Source of the DNA: Chloroflexota bacterium
GTDB taxonomy: Bacteria > Chloroflexota > Ktedonobacteria > Ktedonobacterales > Ktedonobacteraceae
Direction of reading: 5' to 3'
DNA length: 54,208 nt
NCBI GenBank assembly: GCA_902810755.1
Contig: CADDYT010000027.1
Coordinates: 1 to 54,208, forward strand
Shown piece after piece: positions 27,875 through 37,360 of the stretch (the stretch's first letter is position 1; each line of letters opens with the position of its first letter). The notes beneath the pieces were generated by a model. That model saw nothing but the letters and a program-made list of their open reading frames with translations, had not been told where the DNA came from and searched no databases. The translations under genes and the position numbers were made by a program.

Positions 27875-28399
27875 TCAACTAACTTTTTTGGCTTTGGAGC
27901 CGATCACTGACAGGATCTTCTCCGGGCATTGATTGAAGCGCTCAAAGCACTGTTGTGCTGCCGCAAGCAGTGCTGGCTTCGTCTCAAAGAACTCACAATG
28001 AGTGACCTCGCGCCGAAAATGCCGCCACAGCATCTCAATGGGATTGAGCCAGGGACTGTAGGTCGGCAAGTAGAGCAGGACCAGACGTCCGGCTGCTGCT
28101 CGGACGACCGCTTCCACCTCATCATCCTCGTGTGTGTCGGCATTATCCCAGGCCACATAGATCGTTCCGGTCGGATGCTTCTCCACCAAGGCTTGCAGTA
28201 ACTGCGCAATCTCCTGGCGACGCTTGCGGCGCTGGAACAGAACCACATTTTCTCCTGTGTGATAGTTCACGGCGCCAATGCCGTAGTACTTGTCCGGCTG
28301 CCCTGGCGTCGGGATCATCACTTGCTGCCCTTTCGGACTCCACATGGCGCGCAGAGTCGGGAACCAGCTCAAATTAAACTCGTCTGCATAATAAAACAC
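27875..28399 (-). CDS. IS630-family transposase, catalytic (DDE) half
   Basis: 174 codons. YYADEFNLSWFPT contains the first catalytic Asp-Glu pair, VAWDNADTHE the second Asp, and LPTYSPWLNPIEMLWRHFRR the third acidic residue in the hallmark S-P-x-L-N-P-I-E. It is joined to the upstream half by a -1 frameshift at the A8 run (T8 at 28440-28447 on the plus strand), after which the frame reads TIEEARDGLKEGDVFYYADE without a gap. The listed start is only where an ATG occurs; the natural product is the fusion. Confidence 0.85.
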   Translation of the reverse strand: MFYYADEFNLSWFPTLRAMWSPKGQQVMIPTPGQPDKYYGIGAVNYHTGENVVLFQRRKRRQEIAQLLQALVEKHPTGTIYVAWDNADTHEDDEVEAVVRAAAGRLVLLYLPTYSPWLNPIEMLWRHFRREVTHCEFFETKPALLAAAQQCFERFNQCPEKILSVIGSKAKKVS

Positions 28400-28410
28400 G
28401 TCTCCCTCTT

Positions 28411-28935
28411 TTAGCCCGTCTCGCGCCTCTTCAATCGTCTTTTTTTTACCAGGTACTGCGGATCAGGGCTACTGACTTTATGCTGGGGGCGACTCAGTAC
28501 AATCTCCCCGGCTTTGAGCACCTGGCGAACGGTTTCGTAGGAGGCCCGGATACCCGTTTGCTCGGCCATGTAGTCGGAGAGGCGCTGCAGGGTCCACATC
28601 GAATAGGGTTGGTCCAGGCTGCGAGGCCGATGCCGGACCGCGACCAGCAATTGCTCTTTATACTCTTCCGTGATTTTCGGTGGCGGTCCTGGCATGGGCC
28701 GATCTTTGAGTCCCTCGATTCCTTCGGCCATCCAGCGCTTGAGCCAGTTGCGCACCGTTTGGTCCACTTCGCGCACAATCTTGGCAATGGCCGGAGCGGT
28801 CATTCGCTGCTCTCCAGCCAGGGGTACGATCTGAGCGCGGGTACGCAGTCGCACATCTTTTGTGGTTCGATACAACTTCTCCAAGACTTATATCTCTTCT
28901 GCTGTCAGGGGTGGTATCTCCAAGGGCTTGAGCAT
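28411..28935 (-). pseudogene. IS630-family transposase, DNA-binding half, premature stop
   Basis: The ATG at 28935 has AGGAGGG upstream, but codon 16 is TAA (28890-28888) where a one-base change would give CAA (Gln). The frame continues as LEKLYRTTKDVRLRTRAQ, the usual IS630 text, through a helix-turn-helix region (VDQTVRNWLKRWMAEGIEGL), and ends in TAA at 28411 just past the slippery A run. Restart at the TTG at 28884 is possible but weak. Confidence 0.75.
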
Positions 28936-29094
28936 GGTTCCCTCCTTTTCCTGACAGTATACCTCATTCCCCAAAACATTGCTTGAATGTACTTAGTCGG
29001 CGATAGTCATTTATTTCTACATGGAGCTTTGCTGGGAAGATGATGGAGAACCACCAGACCGGGGCAAGCTCAGTCTCCCAACCAGAGCAAACTA

Positions 29095-29103
29095 TGCTAT
29101 AAT
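29095..29103 (+). promoter_or_regulatory. Extended -10 promoter for the coiled-coil gene
   Basis: TGC followed by consensus TATAAT (29098-29103); no good -35. The leader to the ATG at 29173 is about 65 bases. Confidence 0.55.
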
Positions 29104-29172
29104 AGAGCTATCTGTTCACCAACTTTGTAGCGCAGCCCTCTCAGCTCGGATACGGGGAAAGGAGTGATGCCT

Positions 29173-29544
29173 ATGGCGACTCTCGAAGAACGAGTACAAG
29201 CTCTTGAGCAAGAAATTGCCGCCCGCAAACAAGCCGAAGAGATGCTTACCATTGCAGTACGTGCTCTTGTCTCAAAAGAGGCCTTTGAAAAATTACAGGA
29301 GACGATCGAAGAATCTCAGGAACAAAACGGCAAATTATTTAATGTACTCATTAACCAGGGTACTCTCCACAACGAGCGCATGACAAACCTTCAGGGCCAG
29401 ATCATCGACCTGGATGGAAATGTGAAAAGACTCCAGACTGATGTGAAAGGTCTCCAGACGGAGATGAGCGAAACACGCAGAGATATTACCGATTTGAAAT
29501 CTCTAGCTCAGCAAATTCTCGCACGTTTACCCGAAGAACCGTAG
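29173..29544 (+). CDS. Coiled-coil protein of unknown function
   Basis: 123 residues from ATG 29173, chosen because AAAGGAG ends ten bases upstream; ATG 29167 and GTG 29164 are too close. Nearly the whole chain is heptad-like (LEERVQALEQEIAARKQAEE, then NLQGQIIDLDGNVKRLQTDVKGL), with no membrane segment. Such short coiled-coil proteins are, to my recollection, abundant in Ktedonobacteria. Probably oligomeric; no function can be assigned. Confidence 0.75.
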   Translation: MATLEERVQALEQEIAARKQAEEMLTIAVRALVSKEAFEKLQETIEESQEQNGKLFNVLINQGTLHNERMTNLQGQIIDLDGNVKRLQTDVKGLQTEMSETRRDITDLKSLAQQILARLPEEP

Positions 29545-29678
29545 TCTCGTTAGCACCGCAGCGGGAACAAGCCCCTCACAACAATCGCTGTCCAGCAACG
29601 CTCTGCGCAAGGTAGGAAAAATCAAGGCCTCTCGTTGAAGCTTTGCTCCCATTATCTTCTCTGTCTCCTGGGCCGATC

Positions 29679-30239
29679 TCACTCCTTGTAGTGCTGTGCC
29701 AGGGGGGTAGGAAGGCCATCGAGGCTCGTGCTATTATTGGCGCTACGATAGTCGGCGAGTCCCTCTTCCCCCTTCGAGCTTGCCCAACGCGCCAGCGTCT
29801 CCCGATCCTGCTGGAATGCCATCAGAGGCACTCCATAGCCACACGAGATTTGAACCAGATCAATAGAGGCAAGGATAATTTGTCGTATGCCAGGATAACC
29901 TGGGAAATGGGCCACCAGTTCCTCCCACTGTTCTGCTCCTGGCAGAATGCTCTCTCCCTTTCCATAGAGGCGCAGAATCTGGGGTGGGCCACTAAAAGCG
30001 CAAAACAGAAACGTCATCCGCCCGTTTTCCGCCAGATGGGCAGAGGTTTCGTTGCCGCTCCCGGTGAAATCCAGGTAGGCGACTTGCTGTGAGGAGAGGA
30101 TACGAAAGGTATCATAGCCCTTTGGGGAAAGATTGACATGCCCTTGTGCGGAGAGTGGTGCTGTGGCAACAAAGAACAGCGGCTGTGCTTTGATAAAGCG
30201 TTGCAGGCCGGGAGTGATCCGATCATAGTGTTTGGCCAT
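29679..30239 (-). CDS. Pyridoxamine 5'-phosphate oxidase-family flavoprotein
   Basis: 186 residues. FFVATAPLSAQGHVNLSPKG near residue 22 is the opening beta-hairpin of the PNPOx split-barrel, followed by VAYLDFTGSGNETSAHLAENGRMTFLFCAF, the FMN-binding strand pair with T-G-S-G-N-E. This subfamily (often annotated as a pyridoxamine 5'-phosphate oxidase-like FMN protein) has no settled substrate. AGGAGC lies about eight bases before the ATG. Co-directional with the aldolase gene upstream of it. Confidence 0.85.
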   Translation of the reverse strand: MAKHYDRITPGLQRFIKAQPLFFVATAPLSAQGHVNLSPKGYDTFRILSSQQVAYLDFTGSGNETSAHLAENGRMTFLFCAFSGPPQILRLYGKGESILPGAEQWEELVAHFPGYPGIRQIILASIDLVQISCGYGVPLMAFQQDRETLARWASSKGEEGLADYRSANNSTSLDGLPTPLAQHYKE

Positions 30240-30320
30240 TCGTTTTCTGCTCCTGCTTGTCGAGAGACGTTCATGGCGAGAAGTATACCACGAGATCCTC
30301 CAGGAGGGAACTTGCCCATT

Positions 30321-31022
30321 TCACTCGATGCAACGGCAGTAATAGTTCCACGTGTTCTCTATGGCTTGCGGGTGATACATCTTGCGCTTTGCCAGGCATT
30401 CCTCCTCGCCTGTGGCGTGCAGACGCTGGTTTGACGCGGAAGCCAGCAGTTGTATCTGACTGGCGCGTTCCAGGTTGATGGCCGCGAAGACTGCCAGTTC
30501 GATGGTTTCAGCGGCTACCACGATGCCGTGATTGACGAGGTAGCATGCCAGCGTCTTGCCCAGTGTCGCGGCCACCGCCTCACCGAGCGGTCGGGTGACA
30601 ATCAAATCAGACGTCAGGGTGAAGCGTGGCACATCAGGGGGAGTAAACATGCAGCCCTCGTGGGAGAGTGCGCGCAAGGGCTCTCCGGTCGCCGCAAAGG
30701 CGATTGAGGAGATCGGATGGGTGTGGATGACACAGGTGATTGCGGGGCGAGCGCGGAAAATCTCGGCGTGGATGGGGTATTCCAGGTGACGAGGCAAGCT
30801 CCCTTCAAGCACCTGACCGTCCAGGTTCAGCCGGATCAGCGTTTGCGGGGTGATTTCATCCAGACCCAACCCTGCCGGTTTCATCCAGAAACTCTCGGCG
30901 CCTGGTAGGCGATGGGTCACATGCCCATAAATCGCATCATTCTGACCGTGGGCAGCCAGGATGCGACACGCAGAGGCCAGTTTCCTCCGCACGTCCAGGC
31001 TCTCCTCTGCAAATCCTGTCAT
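30321..31022 (-). CDS. Class II aldolase/adducin-family protein
   Basis: 233 residues. CVIHTHPISSIAFA holds the paired His zinc ligands, ACYLVNHGIVVAAET the third His, and IYGHVTHRLPG the phosphate-binding entry region where related aldolases read N-x-S/T-x-R. The set fits fuculose-1-phosphate aldolase-like and other class II aldolase/adducin enzymes (zinc-dependent cleavage or decarboxylation of sugar-like acids). Substrate unknown. GAGAGGGAC precedes the ATG. Confidence 0.85.
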   Translation of the reverse strand: MTGFAEESLDVRRKLASACRILAAHGQNDAIYGHVTHRLPGAESFWMKPAGLGLDEITPQTLIRLNLDGQVLEGSLPRHLEYPIHAEIFRARPAITCVIHTHPISSIAFAATGEPLRALSHEGCMFTPPDVPRFTLTSDLIVTRPLGEAVAATLGKTLACYLVNHGIVVAAETIELAVFAAINLERASQIQLLASASNQRLHATGEEECLAKRKMYHPQAIENTWNYYCRCIE

Positions 31023-31376
31023 ATGTCCCTCTCAGTTCTCGTCATGCACAACGCGTTCCTGTACACCGACCGTAGACTATCTTGCTGACGACTACCTGCA
31101 CCCATCATAGCATAACCAGAGAGATCTCGCGCCACTCCAGGCGATTCTGCACGACCAGATGCCCCTCTTCTCCCTCAGAATCGCAAAAAACAGGGCCAAT
31201 TTCGACCGTGAGAATTTACAACGCATATCCGTTTATGCTACACTCCTTCCAGGACCTATCTTATGACCGTCCGCAAGCGCCCCGCTCGTCCTCTTTCCAT
31301 CGGGAGAGCAGATGCACCAAACGCCCCAAAACGGGGGACGAGACACGGCACGTTGCGAAGAACAGGAGAACACCAG
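31023..31376. other. Divergent intergenic region
   Basis: Between the leftward aldolase gene and the rightward hydrolase genes. It contains the rightward promoter at 31215-31244. The frame upstream of 31377 is open but lacks a ribosome site, so it is not counted as coding. Confidence 0.5.
31215..31244 (+). promoter_or_regulatory. Promoter of the hydrolase/esterase genes
   Basis: TTTACA at 31215-31220, 18-base spacer, TACACT at 31239-31244. Confidence 0.5.
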
Positions 31377-33028
31377 ATGAGTCTGGCTAGCCGCCTTATC
31401 AGCCGATTGATGCACCTGCCCCCGGCTCAATCCGATGACCTGGTGATTACCCGCGATATCCCCATTCCGATGCCCGATGGCGTGGTGCTGTTGGCAGATC
31501 ACTATGCGCCACGCGGCACTTCAAAGCTGCCAACCCTGCTTGTTCGTTCTCCTTACGGCAGAAGGGGCTTTTTCAGCGCCTTGATGGTGCTTCCTTACGC
31601 CGAACGGGGCTATCAGGTGCTGATTCAGAGTTGTCGTGGCACCGCAGGCTCAGCAGGCGAATTTCGCTACGTCCGTCATGAACACGAGGATGGACTGGCC
31701 ACCATTGCCTGGATCAAGCAGCAAGAGTGGTTTTCGGGCGAGCTGGCGACCATCGGCGCCAGTTATCTGGGCTTTGTGCAGTGGGCGGTGGCGGCAGACG
31801 CCGGGCCAGAACTCAAGGCGATGGTGCCGCAGGTCACCGCCTCGGACTGCAACCATTTCCGCTTTCAGGGTGAGTCGCTCAACCTGGAAACGACTCTGGG
31901 CTGGTCGACCATGATGACCGAGCAGGCTGCTACTGGCATGAAGCTCAATCTCCGTTCCCTTCTGCTGGCCGGCCAGCGCAATCGCCGGCTGGAACGCGCC
32001 TATGGACACATGCCCCTTGGCGAGGCGGACCAGGTCGTGATTCATCAACCCTCGCAGCATTTCCAGGAACAACTGCGGCACGGACCTGAGGATGATTACT
32101 GGAAGCCGGTCGACTTCAGCAATCGGCTAACCGAGGTCAACGCCCCAGCCTATCTGATGGCCGGCTGGTATGACATCTTCCTGGACTGGCAGTTGCAGGA
32201 CTACATAGCATTGCGCCGGACAGGCAAACAACCCTATCTGCTCGTTGGCCCCTGGACACATACCAGCTTCAGCAGTGGCGGCATCGTCATTCGCGAAACG
32301 CTGGCCTAGCTGGATGCGCACCTGAAGGGCCAGCATGAGCGGCTGCGCGACCAGCCCGTTCACCTCTTTGTGATGGGCGAAAACCGCTGGCGTTCTTTCG
32401 CCGACTGGCCGCCGCCGGTTCAGGTGGAGCGGTGGTATCTGCAAGCTGACGGCGCACTGGCCCCACAGCGCCAACCGCCTCGCCTCCCGATCGCTATCGC
32501 TATGATCCCGCTGATCCCACTCCGGCGGTTGGCGGCAATTCGTTGGGAGCGGCGAAGCACATGGGGCCAAAGGACAACCGCGCATTGGAGGCCCGTTCCG
32601 ACGTACTGGTGTATACGAGTGCGGCGCTGGAGCAGGATCTGGAGGTCATCGGCCCGCTCAGAGCCGAGTTGTATGTGCGTTCCAGTCTGGAATATACCGA
32701 CTTCTTTGCCCGGCTCTGCGTCGTGCAAGCCTCGGGCAAGTCCATCAACCTGTGTGATGGCATCCTGCGTTTGACTCCAGGCAGCATCTCCCCTGAACCC
32801 GACGGCAGCCTGCGCATTCCCATCGAGGTCTGGCCCACCGCCTACCACTTCCGCAAGGGAGAGAGCCTTCGTCTGCAGGTCTCCAGCGGCGCTCACCCCC
32901 GCTTTGCACGCAACAGCGGCAGCGGCGAGCCACCCTCGAGCGGGACGAAGATGATTGTTGCCGATCAGGTCGTCTATCACGATCCTGACCACCCCTCGGC
33001 CATTCTGCTGCCGGTCTTCAGTGCATAG
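31377..33028 (+). pseudogene. CocE/NonD (X-Pro dipeptidyl-peptidase-like) hydrolase, disrupted
   Basis: Start ATG 31377 with AGGAG. The alpha/beta-hydrolase part is whole: IGASYLGFVQ (nucleophile Ser), GWYDIFLDW (Asp) and GPWTHTSF (His). The reading then hits TAG at 32307-32309 where the family reads Trp (TGG). The same frame continues in family text (LDAHLKGQHERLRDQPVHLF) until about 32485, where a one-base loss moves the reading to another frame that carries the C-terminal jelly-roll domain (NRALEARSDVLVYTS to HPSAILLPVFS) to 33028. Two lesions in conserved sequence point to recent decay. A 310-residue product with the full catalytic triad could still be made. Confidence 0.85.
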
Positions 33029-33068
33029 CTGGCAACGACGAGAGAGACAGAAAGAAAGTGAAGCTTCC

Positions 33069-34586
33069 ATGAGCGAACCGATTGTCAAGACAGGCAGAGG
33101 AGCCGTGCGAGGAAGCCACGAGCAGGGGGTGATGGCATTCAAGGGCATTCCCTTCGCCGCGCCTCCGCTGGGAGAGCGACGTTTTGCCGCACCCGTTCCG
33201 CCGCAACGCTGGGACGGGGTACGTGATGCCAGTGCGTTTTCTCCGACTCCGCCCCAGGTGGATCTTTCCGCGCAACGGATGCCTGGTCTCGATCTGCGTC
33301 CAATTGTCGGGGAGAGCTGGCGCAAGGGTGACGATTATCTGACGCTCAATGTCTGGACGCCTGACCCCGGCGCGCGGGGGTTGCCCGTCATGGTCTTTAT
33401 CTATGGTGGCGCATTCGTCTCAGGAGGCAGCTCAACCCCGCTCTACAACGGGGCGCGTTTTGCCCGTGACGGCGTGGTGCTGGTCTCTTTCAACTACCGG
33501 CTCGGAATCGAAGGGTTTCTCCCACTCGCTGGCGGTGCAACCAACGTGGGTCTGCGCGACCAGATGGCCGCCCTCAGCTGGGTGCAGGAGAACATCGCGG
33601 CCTTTGGCGGAGACCCGAACAACGTCACGATCTTTGGGGAGTCGGCAGGCGCGCTCAGCGTTGCTACCTTGCTGACAGTTCCCTCTGCCGCCGGACTCTT
33701 TCGTCGTGCCATCAGCCAGAGCGGTGGAGGTCAGCACACCATGAGCATGGAGCAGGCGGGCCGCGTTGCCACCCAACTGGGTGATCTGCTGGGCATGGAA
33801 CCCACGCGAGAGAACTTCGCTTCGCTTTCCTTTGAACATCTCATTGCCGCGCAGGCCCAACTGCTCCCTGGCTCACTCGACCTGACCACGACGCAAGACG
33901 CTGACCCCACCGGGGGACTGACGTTATTCCTGCCCGTGCGTGACGGCGATCTGCTCTCGACGCAGCCAGTGGAGGCCATCAGGCAAGGCGCAGGGGCGAA
34001 TGTGGATGTACTGATCGGCACCAACAGCCAGGAGATGAACCTCTACTACGTCCCGACGGGTGTGGTCAATCTCATTGAGAGCGAGGAGCAACTCAGCGCG
34101 AGCATCACCGGTCGTCATCCTGATCCAGAAAAGCTGGTTGCCGCGTACCGTGCCAGTCGCCCGACCGCCTCTGCGGGAGAACTCCTTTCCGCGATCATGA
34201 CCGACTGGATGTTCGCCATTCCCAGCATGCGTCTGGCTGAGGCGCATGCTCCCGCTGCTGGCGGCACCTATCTCTACGAATTCGCCTGGCCCTCTCCCAC
34301 CTGCGATGGGAAGCTGGGCGCCTGTCACGGTCTGGAACTGGGCTTTGTCTTCGACGCGCTCGATACGCCCTATCTGAGCAGCCCGCAAGGGCTGGTGGGT
34401 GAACATCCCCCGCATGAACTGGCGAGGCGCATGCACCAGACCTGGATTGCGTTCGCTACGACGGGCGATCCGGGCTGGCTTGCCTACAACACCCAGCAGC
34501 GTCCGGTCATGCGCATCAACACCACCTGGGAAATCGTCAACGACCCACCCCCGCTCGAACGACAGGCATGGGATGGCGCACGCTGA
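33069..34586 (+). CDS. Type-B carboxylesterase
   Basis: 505 residues from ATG 33069. IYGGAFVSGGSS is the oxyanion-hole region, NVTIFGESAGALSV the nucleophile elbow (G-E-S-A-G), and ACHGLELGFVFD carries the catalytic His. GIPFAAPPLGERRFAAP at the start is typical of the family. No signal peptide, so cytoplasmic. It follows the broken hydrolase gene by 40 bases and precedes an FAD-linked oxidase, in the same direction and probably on one transcript. Hydrolyses ester bonds; substrate unknown. Confidence 0.93.
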   Translation: MSEPIVKTGRGAVRGSHEQGVMAFKGIPFAAPPLGERRFAAPVPPQRWDGVRDASAFSPTPPQVDLSAQRMPGLDLRPIVGESWRKGDDYLTLNVWTPDPGARGLPVMVFIYGGAFVSGGSSTPLYNGARFARDGVVLVSFNYRLGIEGFLPLAGGATNVGLRDQMAALSWVQENIAAFGGDPNNVTIFGESAGALSVATLLTVPSAAGLFRRAISQSGGGQHTMSMEQAGRVATQLGDLLGMEPTRENFASLSFEHLIAAQAQLLPGSLDLTTTQDADPTGGLTLFLPVRDGDLLSTQPVEAIRQGAGANVDVLIGTNSQEMNLYYVPTGVVNLIESEEQLSASITGRHPDPEKLVAAYRASRPTASAGELLSAIMTDWMFAIPSMRLAEAHAPAAGGTYLYEFAWPSPTCDGKLGACHGLELGFVFDALDTPYLSSPQGLVGEHPPHELARRMHQTWIAFATTGDPGWLAYNTQQRPVMRINTTWEIVNDPPPLERQAWDGAR

Positions 34587-34654
34587 GCATACCACGTGCT
34601 TCTGAGAAGAAGCGAAAGAGACGAGCAAGGGATACTGGAAAGGGAAGAAAAGAT

Positions 34655-36019
34655 ATGGAACGTTCACTGGAACAGCTTGAGGCATTATTAGGCAAGGGAA
34701 AGGTCAGCACAAGTCCGTCCGTGCTTGAGCAGCATGGGCGCGATGAAAACTTCCCGGAAGTGCGCCCGCCTCTGGCGGTAGCCTACGCGGAGTCCAGGGA
34801 GGACGTGCAAACCGTCCTACAATGGTGTCGCAACGAGCGTATTCCGCTCATTCCCTATGGAGCCGGAACCAGTCTGGAAGGGGCGCTGGTGCCTGCGCCT
34901 CCCGATGTTCCCGTCCTGAGTCTGGACCTCTCACGCATGAACCGGGTGGTAAGCATCCAGCCAGACAATTTTCTGGCGGTCGTGCAGCCGGGTATCACGC
35001 GCACTGCCCTCAACGAAGCCTTGCGGCACACCGGGCTGTTCTTCCCGGTTGATCCCGGCGCCGATGCCTCACTCGGGGGGATGGCGGCAACCAACGCCAG
35101 CGGCACGACCACCGTGCGCTATGGAGGCATGCGCCAGAATACGGTCGCCCTGGAAGTGGTGCTGGCCAATGGCGAGGTGCTGCGGCTGGGACGCCCCGTG
35201 CGCAAGAGCAGTAGCGGCTATGACCTCAAAGACCTGTTCATCGGCTCGGCGGGGACGCTTGGCATCATGACTGAACTGACGGTGCAGTTGCATCCCCTTC
35301 CTGAGCATGTTCACACCATGCGCGTCTTTTTCCCTTCCATCCAGGCGGCGGCACAGGCAACCTACGCCATCATGGCAAGCGCACTGCCCGTGGCGCGGCT
35401 GGAACTGGTAGATGAACTGGGAATGCAAAGCATCAACCGCTACATGGGGCGTGGCTATCCCGAGCAACCGGCGCTCTTCCTCGAATTCCACTCCTCGACG
35501 GCGGCAGCCATTGAAGAGGAGGTTCACCTGGTGGAAGAGTTGGTGCGCGAGGCGGGGGCAGGCGAGATCAGCATTGCTCGCACCCAGCAGGAGCGCACGG
35601 CGCAGTGGGAGGCTCGCCATCGCCTCTACTGGGCCATTGTCAATGCCCACCCCGACCATACCTTTCTCATTACTGACACGGCGGTGCCGTTGGCCCGCTT
35701 GCCCGAGCTGATCGCCTATGCCCAGCAGCTCCTCACAGAAATGGGCATCCAGGGCTGTATTCTGGGACATGTAGGCGATGGCAACTTCCATACCATCATT
35801 GCCACAAAGCCAGAAGACTACCAGCGCGTGCAGGCATTTTCTGAGCGTCTGGTTCGGCAAGCGCTGGCCTGGGAAGGCACCGCCTCCGGTGAACATGGCA
35901 TCGGGCTGATCAAGCGAGGCTTCATGCCTGAAGAGCATGGCGCTGCCGTCGCATGGATGCACCGGCTCAAGGCCCTCTTTGACCCCGATGGCCTGCTCAA
36001 CCCTGGCAAACTCATCTAG
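34655..36019 (+). CDS. FAD-linked oxidase (GlcD / D-lactate dehydrogenase type)
   Basis: 454 residues from ATG 34655 (GGGAAG upstream). IPLIPYGAGTSLEGALVP and VQPGITRTALNEALR are the FAD-binding PCMH domain; DPGADASLGGMAATNASGT is the characteristic glycine-rich stretch; HVGDGNFHTIIA and EGTASGEHGIGLIKRGF mark the C-terminal cap of glycolate oxidase subunit D/D-lactate dehydrogenase. It oxidises a D-2-hydroxy acid and passes electrons to a carrier. No GlcE or GlcF partner is nearby. Convergent with the aldo/keto reductase gene 31 bases away. Confidence 0.92.
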   Translation: MERSLEQLEALLGKGKVSTSPSVLEQHGRDENFPEVRPPLAVAYAESREDVQTVLQWCRNERIPLIPYGAGTSLEGALVPAPPDVPVLSLDLSRMNRVVSIQPDNFLAVVQPGITRTALNEALRHTGLFFPVDPGADASLGGMAATNASGTTTVRYGGMRQNTVALEVVLANGEVLRLGRPVRKSSSGYDLKDLFIGSAGTLGIMTELTVQLHPLPEHVHTMRVFFPSIQAAAQATYAIMASALPVARLELVDELGMQSINRYMGRGYPEQPALFLEFHSSTAAAIEEEVHLVEELVREAGAGEISIARTQQERTAQWEARHRLYWAIVNAHPDHTFLITDTAVPLARLPELIAYAQQLLTEMGIQGCILGHVGDGNFHTIIATKPEDYQRVQAFSERLVRQALAWEGTASGEHGIGLIKRGFMPEEHGAAVAWMHRLKALFDPDGLLNPGKLI

Positions 36020-36050
36020 CACAGAAAGCCTGGCCAACAGCAGTATCGGC

Positions 36051-37070
36051 TCAGGATCGCTTACGGCTGTTGCCGTAGGTGCCTGATGGACCTTGCTCGA
36101 TATTGGCATAGCGTGCGCCCGACCACGCTCCTTTCGGTGCAAGGGCCTCGAGGCACTGCACATCAGACGGAGAGAGCGTGATAGCGCAGGCTGCCACGTT
36201 CTGTTCCAGATACTCGCGCCGTTTGGTGCCAGGAATCGGCACGACATCCTCCCCTTGTGCCAGCAGCCAGGCCAAGGCCAGTTGCGCCGCCGTGATGTGT
36301 TTCTCCTCCGCCAGCAGGCGCAGCTGGGCCACGAGTTCCAGATTGCGCTGGAAGTTCTCGCCCTGGAAGCGGGGGTTGCCGCGACGAAAATCGTCGGGGG
36401 CGAAATCGTCAGGGCTGCTGATCTGCCCGGTGAGAAAGCCTCGTCCCAACGGGCTGTAGGGAACGATGCCGATGCCGAGACGGCGCGCGGTCGCCAGCAC
36501 AGAATCTTCCAGGTCGCGTGTCCACAGTGACCATTCACTCTGCAGAGCAGTGATCGGATGGATCGCCATCGCTCGCTCAAGGCTCTGGACGCTGGCCTCG
36601 CACAACCCCAGATAGCGGACTTTGCCAGCCTGCACCAGGTTGGCCATTGCCCCCACCGTCTCCTCAATGGGGACATCGGGGTCGACGCGGTGCTGGTAGT
36701 AGAGGTCAATGTATTCGACGCCCAGACGCGCCAGCGAGGCATCACAACAGGCTTTGACGTATTCCGGTCGGCCATTGATGCTCCTGCTGCCATCATCACG
36801 CATCAGGCCGAACTTGGTGGCCAGTATCACCTCGTCGCGCCTACCTGCGATGGCACGTCCAACCAGGCGCTCGTTATGTCCATCTCCATAGACGTTGGCC
36901 GTGTCAAGAAAGCACATGCCCAGCTCCATGGCCCGATGGATGGTGGCAAGAGATTCTTTTTCATCGGCTGGCCCATAGGACTGGGACATCCCCATGCAGC
37001 CAAGACCCAGCGCGGAGACCATCAGGCCCTGTCGACCCAGCGCACGCCTGGGAAGAGGGGAATCTCGCAT
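36051..37070 (-). CDS. Aldo/keto reductase
   Basis: 339 residues from ATG 37070, set by GAGGAG; the frame is open further upstream without a site. [35 protein letters not shown] (catalytic Asp and Tyr), VILATKFG (Lys) and [18 protein letters not shown] (His) form the AKR tetrad, and [15 protein letters not shown] is the NADPH-binding end. The sequence is of the AKR13-like group that reduces aldehydes and ketones. Cytoplasmic, single gene. Confidence 0.93.
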   Translation of the reverse strand: MRDSPLPRRALGRQGLMVSALGLGCMGMSQSYGPADEKESLATIHRAMELGMCFLDTANVYGDGHNERLVGRAIAGRRDEVILATKFGLMRDDGSRSINGRPEYVKACCDASLARLGVEYIDLYYQHRVDPDVPIEETVGAMANLVQAGKVRYLGLCEASVQSLERAMAIHPITALQSEWSLWTRDLEDSVLATARRLGIGIVPYSPLGRGFLTGQISSPDDFAPDDFRRGNPRFQGENFQRNLELVAQLRLLAEEKHITAAQLALAWLLAQGEDVVPIPGTKRREYLEQNVAACAITLSPSDVQCLEALAPKGAWSGARYANIEQGPSGTYGNSRKRS

Positions 37071-37360
37071 CGTACACTCCTCTTCTGAAGACATCTTCTC
37101 GAAAGCCTGCCTGCTACACCCTCTGAGAGAAAGATTTGGTTCTCTTCGGCTGCCACTTGCAGCGTCCTCCTTCACCAGAGATCTTATCACACATAGCTCC
37201 CCTCCTCCTCTTTTCGGCTCTCATCGAGTGACCACATCGATCATTCCCTCTTGCCAGAGCAAATCCCCTCGCGATACTCACTGTCGTCTTCTTTTTCAAG
37301 GGTTTCCCCCCGTTTCATCAGTGAGTGGAACTGGATAGTAAGGGGTACGCGACCCTCGTT

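Larger units (their letters stand above)
27868..28993 (-). mobile_element. IS630-family insertion sequence (about 1.1 kb)
   Basis: The left end AGTACAATCAA (from 27868) and the right end, read inward, AGTACATTCAA (from 28993) are imperfect inverted repeats that continue for about 25 bases. A TA dinucleotide flanks each side (27866-27867 and 28994-28995), the target-site duplication of IS630/Tc1-type elements. The single transposase gene runs leftward in two frames and carries a premature stop, so this copy is probably immobile on its own. Confidence 0.85.
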
